64,000 nucleotides of DNA from Prorocentrum cordatum (GCA_963575745.1 CAUYUJ010011536.1:1-64000), one strand, 5' to 3'. Numbered from the stretch's first letter, positions 1 to 10,952 are shown. A program made the numbers and translations. The notes: a model not told the origin generated them from the sequence alone.

Positions 1-420
1 CGCGTTGTCGGTATTTTCTACTTAAATCGAGCTGTAGGGCAGCTACAGTGCTGGTAAGCACACCTATCGCACTCAGAATGATCAGGCGCGTTCGGCTGGC
101 GAATCCAGAGCTCTGAACTCGATCTGCTGCGCGATCTAGAATCACGAAACTGTTCGTATTCTTCCAGTCATCTTGAGAGCTACTGTCGGCGTTCTGCACT
201 TAGCTCGGGCTGTGGGGGGCTGCAGGGCGGGTAATCACAGGAATCGATTCGGAGACATCAGACGCCTCTGTCTGCTGCATTCAGGTCCGAACTCGGTCTG
301 ATACTCGAGTTCGGCTGAAAAACTATTCGTTCTCTGCAATTTTCTTCGACATTATATGTTGTCAGGAAGCTCTACGAGTCCCCCGGCGGTACAAAGGTTG
401 ACGGTTTACGCCGGCGCCAG
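1..420 (+). repeat. Family A module, 3' part (177-bp units and boundary)
   Basis: Two 177-bp units and the A tail, ending in the boundary element at 366-420. It closely resembles the end of the module at 2990-4008. The right stem arm has lost one T (TTACG instead of TTTACCG). The left end is cut by the window. Confidence 0.85.
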
Positions 421-757
421 GAGCGACCCGGCCAGAAAGGACAAAGTGGTAACTTTTGGGTGGTTTTGCAATTTTTTGAAAGATATTTGACCATTTATTT
501 TTAGAAAGCAGATTTTTACTCCGAGCATTGGCATATAAACTTTGTTCCCTGAGCAGCTCAGCTCTCTAGAGCAATTTTTAGTTCCAGTTCACTTGAAGCA
601 ACCGACCACATGTTGAATCCGAAAAAATCTCAAGTTGAAGTTTTATAGAAACACCCAAAGAAGCTCTTCGCTTTCATCCTGAGCTGCCTCGCAGATGCAA
701 TGAGCTCTACGAGGTTCCCGGCGGTGACCAGGTTGACGGTTCACCGCCGGCGCCAGT
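421..757 (+). repeat. Family B module
   Basis: It starts inside the B leader (gacccggccagaaagg) and runs through a conserved block with 'aaagcagatttttact' and 'ttcacttgaagcaaccgac'. It ends with a canonical B boundary at 702-757: GAGCTCTACGAGG, stem GGCGGTGA/TCACCGCC, then GCGCCAGT. No coding potential is supported. Confidence 0.85.
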
Positions 758-1948
758 TGCAAAGAAAAATCTCGACGGACCTTTTGGTGACTTTGCCGGT
801 TGAAAATTTCGTTCTCAAAATTTGACCATTCGTTAGAGCTCTAGTATTTTTTTCCATGATATTTGATCTCATTCGCGCTCGCCATCTTGATCTCAGCTCG
901 ATCGGGTAACTTTGAAGGCCAAAAAGCAGGGGGGCGGGAACGGCCGTTTCGAGTCATCTTGATACGCGCTGTCGGTTTTCTCAAGATAACCCGAGCTTCA
1001 GGACAACTACAGAGCTGGTCAGCACAGCTAATGCATTCAGAATGATCAGGCGCGTTCGCCTGTTGAATCCAGAGGTCTGGACTCGGTCTGCTAGCCGAGC
1101 TAGGGTCGCAAACCTATTCGTATTATTCGAGTCATCTTGATAGACACTCTCGGTTTTCTGTACTTGACTCGAGCTTAGGGTCGCTACAGTGCTGGTAAGC
1201 ACACCTATCGCACTCAGAATCATCACGCGCGTTCGCCTGTTGAATCCGAAGGTCTGAACTCGGTCTGCTAGCCGAGCTAGGTCCGCAAACCTGTTGGTAT
1301 TATTCGAGTTATCTTGATAGACGTTCTCGGTTTTCTGTACTTAACTCGAGCTGTAGGGCAGCTACAGGGCTCATTGTCACAGACATCGATGGGAAATCAC
1401 CATGGCACGCGTCTGTTGAACCGAGAGGTCTGAATTCGGCCTGCTGCCCGAGCTAGGTTCGCGAAACTGTTCGTATTGTCCGAATGATTTTGAGACGTGC
1501 TCTCAATTTTCTGCACTGAACTCGTGCTGGGGGAGGGCTACAGTGCTGCAGGCCACATATATCGATTTTCACACATCAGGCGCGTCTTTCGGTCGATTCC
1601 AGAGCTCGGAACTCGGTCTGCTGCTCGAACTAGGTTCGCAACACTATTATATTATTCGAGTCGATACTGTCGGTTTTCTGCATTAACTCCGGCTGTAGGT
1701 GGGCTTTAGGGCTGGAATCGCATGAGTGGAATCGCATGATGTCGCATACAGAGGTCTGAACTCGGTTTGATACTCGAACTGGGTTGCGAAACTGTTTGTT
1801 TTTTGTTAGCGTTATCTTGAGAGGTCTGAAATCGCTTGGGCTTAAAAAAAGTCGTTCTTTGGAGTTTTTTCCCACAGTATATATTGTCAGGAAGCTCTAC
1901 GAGTCCCCGGCGGTAAGAAAGGTTGACGGTTTACCGCCGGCGCCCAGT
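758..1948 (+). repeat. Family A module with 177-bp array
   Basis: Truncated A head, then the leader (tctcgacgg, tggtgacttt, 'attttttccatgatatttg', 'gctcgccatcttgatctc'), then about five 177-bp units. Successive ACTCGGTCTG anchors at 1081, 1258, 1434 and 1611 give spacings of 177, 176 and 177. The boundary is 1891-1948. Clean unit hairpins lie at 1047-1062 (CAGGCG-CGTT-CGCCTG) and 1082-1099 (CTCGG-8 nt-CCGAG). Confidence 0.87.
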
Positions 1949-2989
1949 TATAACTGGAAGCTAAGAGTAATTCCGGCGCGCTGGAGAGCTAGTTGGCAAG
2001 AAAAATCTCGACGGAACTTTTGGTGACTTTTGCTCGGTTGAAAAAAATTTCGTTCTCGAAATTTGACCATTCGTTAGAGCTCTAGTATTTTTTCCCGTGG
2101 TATTGGATCTTATTTTCGATTTCTATCTTGATCTCAGCTCGATCGGGTAACTTTGAAGGCCAAAAAGCACTCTGGCGGGAACCGCCCGTTTCGAGTCATC
2201 TGATACGCGCTGTCGGTTTTCTGAACATAACTCGAGCTCTAGGGCAGCTACAGTTGCTGGTAAGCACAGCTAATGCATGCAGAATGATCAGGCGCGTTCG
2301 CCTGTTGAACCCAGAGGTCTGAACTCGGTCTGTCAGCCGAGCTAGGTCCGCAAACCTGTTTGTATTATTTGAGTCAACTTGATACGCGTTGTCGGTATTT
2401 TTTACTTAACTCGAGCTGTAGGGCAGCTACAGTGCTGGTAAGCACTCGCATCGCACTCAGAATGATCAGACGCGTTCGCCTGTTGAATCCATAGGTCTAA
2501 ACTCGGTCGGCTAGCCGAGCTAGGTCCACAAACCTATTTGTATGATTCGAGTCCACTTGATACGCGTTGTCGGTATTTTCTACTTAACTCGAGCTGTAGG
2601 GCAGCTACAGTGCTGGTAAGCACACCTATCGCACTCAGAATCATCAGGCGCGTTCGCCTGTTGAATCCAGAGCTCTGAACTCAGTCTGTTGCGCGATCCA
2701 GAATCACGAAACTGTTCGCATTCTTCCAGTCATCTTGAGAGCTACTGTCGGCGTTCTGCACTTAATTCGGGCTGTAGGGAGGCTGCAGGGCGGGTAATCA
2801 CAGGAATCGATTCGGAGACATCAGACGCGTCCGTCTGTCGCATTCAGAGGTCTGAACTCGGTCTGATACTCGAGTTGGGCTCAAAAACTATTTGTTCTCT
2901 GCAATTTTTTCCGACAGTATATGTTGTCAGGAAGCTCTACGAGTCCCCCGGCGGTAACAAAGGTTGACGGTTTACCGCCGGCGCCCAGT
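1949..2989 (+). repeat. Family A module, higher-order repeat copy 1
   Basis: About 1.04 kb. The head keeps a piece of the full-length A head (ctggaagctaagagtaattcc). Unit anchors at 2323, 2501, 2679 and 2857 are exactly 178 bp apart. The unit hairpin at 2822-2837 is the A/T version CAGACG-CGTC-CGTCTG. The boundary is 2931-2989. Nearly the same sequence recurs at 4009-5022. Confidence 0.87.
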
Positions 2990-4008
2990 AATTCCGGCCC
3001 GGCGCGCTGGAGAGCTAGTTCGCAAGAAAAATCTCGACGGAACTTTTGGTGACTTTTGGTCGGTTGAAAATTTTGTTCTCAAAATTTGACAATTCGTTAG
3101 AGCTCTAGTATTTTTTCCCGTGATATTCGATCTTATTCCCGCTCGCCATCTTGATCTCAGCTCGATCGGGTAACTTTGAAGGCCAAAAAGCACTCTGGCG
3201 GGAACGGCCGTTTCGAGTCATTTTGATATGCGCTGTCGGTATTTTGTTCTTAACTCGAGCTGTAGGGCAGCTACAGAGCTTGTAAGCACAGCTATCGCAC
3301 TCAGAATCATCAGGCGCGTTCGCCTGTCGAATCCACAGGTCTGAACTCGGTCTGCTAGCCGAGCTAGGTCCGCAAACCTATTCGTATTATTCGAGTTATC
3401 TTGATACGCGTTGTCGGTATTTCCTACTTAACTCGAGCTGTAGGGCAGCTACAGTGCTAGTAGCACGCCTATCGCACTCAGAATAATCAGGCGCGGTCGC
3501 CTGTCGAATTCATAGGTCCGAACTCGGTCTGCTAGCCGAGCTAGGTCCGCAAACCTATTTGTATTATTCGAGTCAACTTGATACGCGTTGTCGGTATTTT
3601 TTACTTAACTCGAGCTATATGGCAGCTACAGTGCTGGTAAGCACAGCTATCGCACTCAGAATAATCAGGCGCGTTCCCCTGTTGAATCCAGAGCTCTGAA
3701 CTCGGTCTGCTGCGCGATCTAGGATCACGAAACTGTTCGTATTCTTCCAGTCATCTTGAGAGCTACTGTCGGCGTTCTGCACTTAGCTCGGGCTGTAGGG
3801 GCTGCAGGGCGGGTAATCACAGGAATCGATTCGGAGATATCCGACGCCTCTGTCTGCTGCATTCAGAGGTCCGAACTCGGTCTGATACTCGAGTTGGGCT
3901 GAAAAACTATTCGTTCTCTGCAATTTTCTTCGACATTATATGTTGTCAGGAAGCTCTACGAGTCCCTCGGCGGTAACAAAGGTTGACGGTTTACCGCCGA
4001 CGCCCAGT
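2990..4008 (+). repeat. Family A module, higher-order repeat copy 2
   Basis: The head begins at 'aattccgg', immediately after the preceding CAGT. It has the same organisation and length (1.02 kb) as its neighbours but is more divergent from them than they are from each other. The boundary is 3950-4008. Confidence 0.86.
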
Positions 4009-5022
4009 TCCGGCGCGCTGGAGAGCTAGTTGGCAAGAAAAATCTCGACAGAACTTTTGGTGACTTTTGCTCGGTTGAAAATTTCGTTCTCGAAATTTGA
4101 CCATTCGTTAGAGCTCTAGTATTTTTTCCCGTGATATTCGATCTTATTCCCGCTCGCCATCTTGATCTCAGCTCGATCGGGTAACTTTGAAGGCCAAAAA
4201 GCACTCTGGCGGGAACGCCCGTTTCGAGTCATCTTGATACGCGCTGTCGGTTTTCTGAACATAACTCGAGCTCTAGGGCAGCTACAGAGCTGGTAAGCAC
4301 AGCTAATGCATGCAGAATGATCAGGCGCGTTCGCCTGTTGAACCCAGAGGTCTGAACTCGGTCTGTCAGCCGAGCTAGGTCCGCAAACCTGTTTGTATTA
4401 TTCGAGTCAACTTGATACGCATTGTCGGTATTTTCTACTTAACTCGAGCTGTAGGGCAGCTACAGTGCTGGTAAGCACTCGCATCGCACTCAGAATGATC
4501 AGACGCGTTCGTCTCTTGAATCCATAGGTCTAAACTCGGTCTGCTAGCCGAGCTAGGTCCACAAACCTATTCGTATTATTCGAGTCCACTTGATACGCGT
4601 TGTCGGTATTTTCTACTTAACTCGAGCTGTAGGGCAGCTACAGTGCTGGTAAGCACACCTATCGCACTCAGAATCATCAGGCGCGCTCGCCTGTTGAATC
4701 CAGAGCTCTGAACTCAGTCTGTTGCGCGATCCAGAATCACGAAACTGTTCGCATTCTTCTAGTCATCTTGAGAGCTACTGTCGGTTTTTTGCACTTAATT
4801 CGGGCTTCAGGGAGGCTGCAGGGCGGGTAATCACAGCAATGGATTCGGAAACATCAGACGCGTCCGTCTGTCGCATTCAGAGGTCTGAACTCGGTCTGAT
4901 ACTCGAGTTGGGCTCAAAAACTATTCGTCCTCTGCAATTTTTTCCGACAGTATATGATGTCAGGAAGCTCTACGAGTCCCCCGGCGGTAACAAAGGTTGA
5001 CGGTTTACCGCCGGCGCCCAGT
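4009..5022 (+). repeat. Family A module, higher-order repeat copy 3
   Basis: It starts at 'tccggcgcgctgg'. Units share copy-1-specific variants such as 'gctaatgcatgcagaatg' and 'gtctgtcagccgag'. The unit hairpin at 4855-4870 is a perfect CAGACG/CGTCTG pair. The boundary is 4964-5022. Confidence 0.87.
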
Positions 5023-5479
5023 GTACCTCGTAGAGCTCTTCGTCATCGATGAGCTAGAGGAATTCCGGCGCGGGGTGGAGCTAGTACCTCGTAGAGCTCT
5101 TCGGCATCGATGAGCTAGAGGAATTCCGGCGCAGGGTGGAGCTAGTTGGCCCAGCCGGCCGAGGCGGACAATGTGACAACTTTTGGGGTTTTGCGAATAT
5201 TTGAAAGATATTTGACTATTTATTTTGAGAAAGCAGATTTTTGCGCGTCGCATTGGCATATAAACTCCTCTCTGACAGCAGCTCAGCTCTCACGATGCAT
5301 TCTTGCATGAGTTGACTTCCAAGAACTGAGCGAATATGAACATCGAAAAAATCGAATTTGAAGATTTTCGAAAAATCTCTATTTTTTCACTCCGTGTCGA
5401 TTCTCTGCACTCTTACCAGTAAAAGAGCTCTACGAGGTCCCCAGCGGTGACCAGGTTGACGGTTCACCGCCGGCGCCAG
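5023..5479 (+). repeat. Family B module with doubled full-length head
   Basis: Two tandem ~62-bp B heads (5023-5083 and 5084-5145), each starting TACCTCGTAGAGCTC and ending 'ggggtggagctag' or close to it. The rest of a B module follows, ending in the boundary at 5425-5479. The head start is the reverse complement of the B arm GAGCTCTACGAGG at 5425. Confidence 0.85.
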
Positions 5480-5791
5480 GTCGGCCACCCGGCCAGAAAG
5501 GACAAAGTGATAACTTTTGGGTGGTTTTGCGATTTTTTCAAAGATATTGGACCATTTATTTTAAGAAAGCAGATTTTTGGCACCTGTAGACGGCTATGAG
5601 GGTCTCTGCGTCTCAATATGAGCTCACTAGATGCAGTTCCACTATCAAACCACTTGGCAAAACAAACTCAATGTCCACATCAAAAAAAACATGTTTTCTC
5701 TTTTTCGGGAAATGCTTCCATGAGCCTTCTCTTTTGAGCTCTACGAGGTTCCCGGCGGTGATCAGGTTGACGGTTCACCGCCGGCGTCAGT
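5480..5791 (+). repeat. Family B module, 5'-truncated
   Basis: It begins at 'gtcggccacccggcc' and contains the B-specific block 'tctgcgtctcaatatgagc' and 'atcaaaccacttggc'. The boundary is 5736-5791, with the variant loop GATCAGGTTGAC. Confidence 0.83.
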
Positions 5792-6655
5792 AACTCCCCT
5801 TAGCTAGTTGCTGGAAGCTTAAGAGTAATTCCGGCGCACTGGAGAGCTAGTTGGCAAGAAAAATATCGACAGGCCTTTTGCTGACTTTTGGTCGGTTGAA
5901 AATTTTGTTCTCGAAATTGAAGCATTCGTTAGAGCTCTAGTTTTTTTTTTCCATGATGTTCGATCTTATTCCCGCTGGCCATCTCGATCTCAGCTTGATC
6001 GGGTACCGATTACTGCGAAAAAGCAGGCAGGCGGGATCGGCCGTTTCGAGTCATCTTGACAGGCGATGTCGGTTTTCTGAACCTAACTCAAGCTTTAGGA
6101 CAGCTAGAGTGCTGGTAAGCTCAGCTAACTGATTTAGAATGATCAGGCGCGTTGAATCCAGAGGTCTAAACCTGGTCTGCTAGCCGAGCTAGGCTCGCAA
6201 ATCTATTTCTATTAGCGAGGCATCGTAGCAGACGCTTTCAGTTTTATGTACTTGACTCGAGCTGTAGGGCAGCTACAGAGCTCATACTCACAGAAATCGA
6301 TTGAGAATCATCAGACGCGTTCGTCTGTTCAATCGAGAGCTCTGAACTCGGCCTGCTGCCCGGGCTAGGTTCGCGAAACTATTCGTTGTGAGACATCTTG
6401 AAAAGTGCTCTCGGTTTTCTGCACTTTACTCGTGCTGGGGGAGAGCTACAGTGCTGCTGGCACAGACATCCATTTTGGAGTCCTCCTTGCGAACCGAGAG
6501 CTTGGAACTCGGTCTGCTGCTCGAACTAGATAAAACTATTGTATTATTCGAGTTATCCTGAGAGCTGCTGTCGGTTTTCTGCACTGAACTCGGGCTGTAG
6601 GGGGGCTGCAGGGCTGATAATCACAGGAATCGATTCAGAGAGATCAAACGCGTCC

Positions 6656-6743
<88 letters not shown>

Positions 6744-6901
6744 TAAAAAAAAATAAAAAAAGAGAGTCATCTTGAGAGGTCTGAAATCGCCTCGCTGAAA
6801 AACTAGTCGTTCTCTGCAATTTTTTCCCACATTATATACTGTCAGGAAGCTCTACGAGTTCCCTGGCGGTAACAAAGGTTACGCTTACCGCCGGCGCCAG
6901 T
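5792..6901 (+). repeat. Family A module interrupted by a poly-T tract
   Basis: The truncated A head starts 'aactccccttagctagttg', followed by the leader and several 177-bp units. Part of one unit is replaced by an 83-bp T run. A damaged boundary lies at 6846-6901, where the loop reads GGTTACGC instead of GGTTGACGG. The unit hairpin at 6312-6327 is a perfect CAGACG/CGTCTG pair. Confidence 0.83.
6659..6741 (+). repeat. Poly(T) tract, 83 bp
   Basis: An uninterrupted run of 83 T, followed by an A-rich stretch (attaaaaaaaaataaaaaaa), sits inside a 177-bp unit and replaces part of it. It could be the reverse complement of a retroposed poly(A) tail, or an assembly or sequencing artefact. The short poly-lysine and poly-phenylalanine frames across it are not genes. 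Confidence 0.95.
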
Positions 6902-7180
6902 TACCAACCTCAAAAACTAGAAAAACAACGTTTTTCTCATCTCCGCCGCTCAAGAATCCCCGCAGGGGTTCGCGTGGGGTCGCAGCGGGTCCCGGAACGC
7001 TTCTACGCGTGCCTGCACGCGTGCAGGCACGCGTGGAAGAATGCCTGGAAGTGCTTCAGAAGCGCAGCAGGGAAGCCCCCCAGAGCCCCGGAAGAGCTTC
7101 ACGAGAGCTTCGGAGGGCTCGCCAGGATAGCTTTCGGGTGTGAGTTCCCCTTGCTCTCCGGGTTTTGGCGCTACCAAGTG
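6902..7180 (+). repeat. Family F GC-rich module with long palindrome
   Basis: GC-rich block with 'atccccgcagg' and 'gtcgcagcgggtccc', ending in the F tail 'ccgggttttggcgctacc'. At about 7009-7039 it has a near-perfect palindrome, arms ACGCGTGCCTGCA and TGCAGGCACGCGT. Related blocks occur at 10.7, 11.0-11.7, 13.2, 28.1 (inverted) and 47.85 kb. Frames of 60-76 aa on both strands follow base composition and are not supported. Confidence 0.75.
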
Positions 7181-7384
7181 ACCCGCAGAGCTTTCCTAAG
7201 CTAGCAGCTGGAAGCTTAAGAGTAATAACTCGTAGAGCTTCCCTGAGCAAGTTATTCCTGGAAGCTAAGAGTGATAACTCGTAGAGCTTCCCTTAGCAAG
7301 TTATTGCTGGAAGCTCAAGAGTAATACCTCGTAGAGCCCTCGGCATCGATGAGCTAGAGGAATTCCGGCGCAGGGTGGAACTAG
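7181..7384 (+). repeat. Tandem full-length A heads followed by a B head
   Basis: Three copies of the ~48-bp A head (canonical start ACTCGTAGAGCTTCC at 7228 and 7276; the first copy is degenerate), then a B head from 7324. Each A head can fold as AGCTTCC...GGAAGCT around an inner AGCAA-GTTA-TTGCT stem. The starts are reverse complements of the A and B 3' arms. Confidence 0.8.
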
Positions 7385-7634
7385 TTGGCCCAGCCGGCCG
7401 AGGCGGACAATGTGGTAACTTTTGGGTGGTTTTGCGAAAATTTGAAAGATATTTTACCATTTATTTTGAAAAAGCAGATTTTTACGCCGAACATTGGCAT
7501 ATGAACTCCTCTCTGACAGCAGCTCAGCTCTCTCGATGCATTCCTGCACGAGTTGACTTCCAGGAACTGAGCGAATATGAACATCGAAAAATCGAATTTC
7601 AAGATTTTCGAAAAACCTCCATTTTCGACTGGGG
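7385..7634 (+). repeat. Family B module body, 3' end lost
   Basis: B leader and body (cccagccggccgaggcgg through 'gaattccgg'-type heads upstream and 'tgacttccaggaactgagc') without its own boundary. It stops at 'cattttcgactgggg', where the inverted boundary of the next module begins. Confidence 0.8.
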
Positions 7635-8034
7635 CCGGCGGTAAACCGTCAACCTGGTCACCGCCGGGAACCTCGTAGAGCTCCTAGCGCGCCTAAGAGT
7701 GCTCAGCATCGGAAGAGAAGGCTTCTGGAAGCTTTTCTCGAAAAAAAGAAAACGTGATTTTTTCCATGTCGACATGAAGCTGGTTGCGCCAAGTGTTTTG
7801 ACAGTAAAAGTGCATCTAGAGAGCTCATATTAAGACAGAGAGGCCCTCATATTCGTTTACAGGTGCGAAAAATCTGCTTTCTCAAAATAAATGGTCAAAT
7901 ATCTTTCAAAAAATCGCAAAACCACCCAAAAGTTACCACATTGTCCGTTCTGGTCGGGTCGACGAACTAGCTCCACCCCGCGCCGGAATTCCTCTAGCTC
8001 ATCCATTACGAAGAGCTCTACGATTTTCGATTAT
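7635..8034 (-). repeat. Inverted family B module
   Basis: Read on the minus strand this is an E-type head, B body and boundary (7635-7683). The hairpin is chimeric: one arm is the TTTACC type and the other the GGTGACC type, so the innermost pair is lost. It is the first clear inversion in the array. Confidence 0.82.
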
Positions 8035-8122
8035 GTGTCAATTCTCTGCACTCTTACAAGTGAGAGAAGCTCTACGAGGTTCCCGGCGGTGACTAGGTTG
8101 ACAGTTCACCGCCGGCGCCAGT
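8035..8122 (+). repeat. Family B 3' remnant
   Basis: Only the last ~90 bp of a B module: 'attctctgcactcttac', then the boundary at 8066-8122 with the hairpin loop GACTAGGTTGACAG. It is fused directly to the inverted module on its left. Confidence 0.8.
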
Positions 8123-9536
8123 TCCGGGGAGCTGGAGAGCTAGTTGGCAACAAAAATCTCGACGGACCTTTTGGTGACTTTTGGTCGGTTGAAAATTTTG
8201 TTCTCGAAATTTGAACATTCGTTAGAGCTCTAGTATTTTTTCCCATGATATTCGATCTTATTCCCGCTCGCCATCTTGATCTCAGCTCGATCGGGTAACT
8301 TTGAAGGCCAAAAAGCAGGCAGGCGGGAACGGCCGTTTCGAGTCATCTTGATACGCGCTGTCGGTATTTTCTACTTAACTCGAGCTGTAGGGCAGCTACA
8401 GTGCTGGTAAGCACACCTATCGCACTCAGAATCATCAGGCGCGTTCGTCTGTTGAATCCATAGGTCTGAACTCGGTCTGCTAGCCGAGCTAGGTCCGCAA
8501 ACCTATTTGTATTATTCGAGTCAACTTGATACGTGTTGTCGGTATTCTCTACTTAACTCGAGCTGTAGGGCAGCCAGAGTGCTGGTCAGCACATCTATCG
8601 CCCTCAGAACCATCAGGCGCATTCGTCTCTTGAATCCAGAGGTCTGAACTCGGTCTGCTAGCCGAGCTAGGTCCGGAAACCTATTCGTATTATTCGAGTC
8701 AACTTGTACACGTTGTCGGGTTTCTCTACTCAACTCGAGCTGTAGGGCAGCTACAGTGCTGGTAAGCACACCTATCGCACTCAGAATCATCACGCGCGTT
8801 CGCTAGTTGAATCTAGAGGTCCGAACTCGGTCTGCTAGCCGAGCTAGGTCCGCAAACCTATTCGTATTATTCGAGTCATCTTGACAGACGCTCTCGATTT
8901 TCTGTACTTAACTCGAGCTGGAGGGCAGCTACAGGGCTCATTGTCACAGACACCGATGGGAAATCATCAGTCGCGTTCGTCTACTGAAACGAGAGCTCTG
9001 AACTCGGTCTGCTGCCCGAGCTAGGTTCGCGAAACTATTTGTATTGTCCGAGTTATCTTGAGAAGTGCTCTCGGTTTCTGCACCCAACTCGTGTTTGGGG
9101 CCGGCTACAGTGCTGCGGGTCACACATATCGATTTCAACAGATCAGGCGCGTTTGTCGGTCGATTCCAGAGCTCGGAACTCGGTCTGCTGCTCGAACTAG
9201 GTCCGCAAAACTATTCTATTATTCGAGTCGATACTGTCGGTTTTCTGCACTTAACTCGGGCTGTAGGGGGGGCTGCAGGGCTGGGAATCACATGAGCGGA
9301 ATCGCAGACATCAGACGCGGCCGCCTGTCGCATTCAGAGGTCTGAACTCGGTTTGATACTCGAACTGGGTTGCGAAACCGGTTGGTTTTTGTTAGCGTTA
9401 TCTTGAGAGGTCTGAAATCGCTTGGGCTGAAAAACTAGTCGTGTTTCGGAGTTTTTCACCACACCTTATATTTTCAGGAAGCTCTACGAGTCCCCCGACG
9501 GTAAGAAAGGTTGACGGTTTACCGCCGGCGCCCAGT
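8123..9536 (+). repeat. Family A module, long 177-bp array
   Basis: The head is truncated at 'tccggggagctgg'. Leader, then about six to seven 177-bp units. The tail unit type (gatttcaacagatcagg, ctgctgctcgaactagg) is shared with 758-1948. The boundary is 9478-9536, where the left arm has CGACGGTAA. Confidence 0.86.
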
Positions 9537-10695
9537 TTCGGCGCGCTGAGAGCTAGTTCCCGGAGAGCTCGCTGAGAGCTAAAGGGTGACTCGTAGAGCT
9601 TCCCCAAGCTAGTTGCTGGAAGCTTAAGAGAAATTCCGGCGCGCTGGAGAGCTAGTTGGCTCGAAAAAAAAGAACTGAACTTTTCACAACTTTTGGTCGG
9701 TTGAAAATTTTGTTCTCGAAATTCAACAATTCGTTTGAGCTCTAGTATTTTTTCCCGTGATATTCGATCTTATTCCCGCTCGCCATCTTGATCTCAGCTC
9801 GATCGCGTACCTTTCACTGCCAAAAAGCACACTGGCGGGCGCGGCCGTTTCGAGTCATCTTGATACGCGTTGTCGGTATTTTGTACTTAACTCGAGCTGC
9901 AGGGCAGCTACAGAGCTGGTAAGCACACTCATCGCATTCAGAATTATCAGGCGCGTTCGCCTGTTGAATCCAGAGGTTTGAACTCGGTCTGCTAGCCGAG
10001 CTAGGTCCGCAAACCTATTCGTATTATTCGAGTCATCTTGACAGACGCTCTTGGTTTTCTGTATTTAACTCGAGCTGTAGGGCAGCTACAGGGCTCATTG
10101 TCGCAGACATCGATGCGAAATCATCAGTCGCGTTTGTCTGTTGAATCGAGAGCTCTGAATTCGGCCTGCTGCCTGAGCTAGGTTCGCGAAACTATTCGTA
10201 TTGTCCGAATCATCTCGAGGAGTGCTCTCGATTTTCTGCACTGAACTCGCGCTGGGCAGGGCTACAGTGCTGCGGGTCACATACATCGATTTGCACACAT
10301 CAGGCGCGTCTGTGCGTCGATTCGAGAGCTTGGAACTCGGTCTGCTGCTCAAACTAAATCCACGAAAATATTCTACTATTCGAATTGATACTGTCGATTT
10401 TCTGCACTTAACTCGGGCTGTAGGGGGGCTGCAGGGCTGGGAATCACATGAGTGGATTCGCAGACATCAGACGCGCCCGCCTGTCGCACTCAGAGGTCTG
10501 AACTCGGTTTGATACTCGAACTGGATTGCGAAACTGTTTGTTTTTTTTTCTTAGAGTCATCTTGAGAGGTGTGAAATCGCCTGGGCTGAAAAACTGGTCG
10601 TCCTTTCGAGTTTTTTCTCATACTATATACTGTCAGGAAGCTCTACGAGTCCCCCGGCGGTAAGAAAGGTTGACGGTTTACCGCCGGCGCCCAGT
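9537..10695 (+). repeat. Family A module
   Basis: Double head: a truncated 'ttcggcgcgctgag' and then an internal A head at about 9590 (ACTCGTAGAGCTTCC). Leader, about five units, boundary 10637-10695. Several short frames that resemble each other elsewhere in the window come from the units. Confidence 0.85.
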
Positions 10696-10952
10696 TAAAG
10701 AGTACAAGCCGGACCGTGGTGATGCCCGGCAGGAGCTCCTCCACGGCGCTCCAGAATCCCCGCAGCAGTTCGTTCGAACCGGCGACGTGTCCGGGAGAGC
10801 TTCCTGCAAGCTTCCACGCGTGCCTGTACGCGTGCAGGCACTCATGGAAGCGATTCTACCAGCGCTTCGGCAGCGCTGCAGGGGAGCTTCCCAGAGCCCC
10901 CCAGCAAAGATTACCTGTTCCCATCGCTCTCCGGGTTTTCGACGCTACCAAG
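10696..10952 (+). repeat. Family F module
   Basis: GC-rich block ending in 'ggttttcgacgctaccaag'. At about 10812-10850 there is an imperfect palindrome (cttccacgcgtgcctg...aggcactcatggaag), the degenerate counterpart of the 7009-7039 palindrome. Confidence 0.72.

Noticed and set aside
6553-6830. Poly-lysine and poly-phenylalanine ORFs
   Set aside because: Direct translation of the 83-bp T run.
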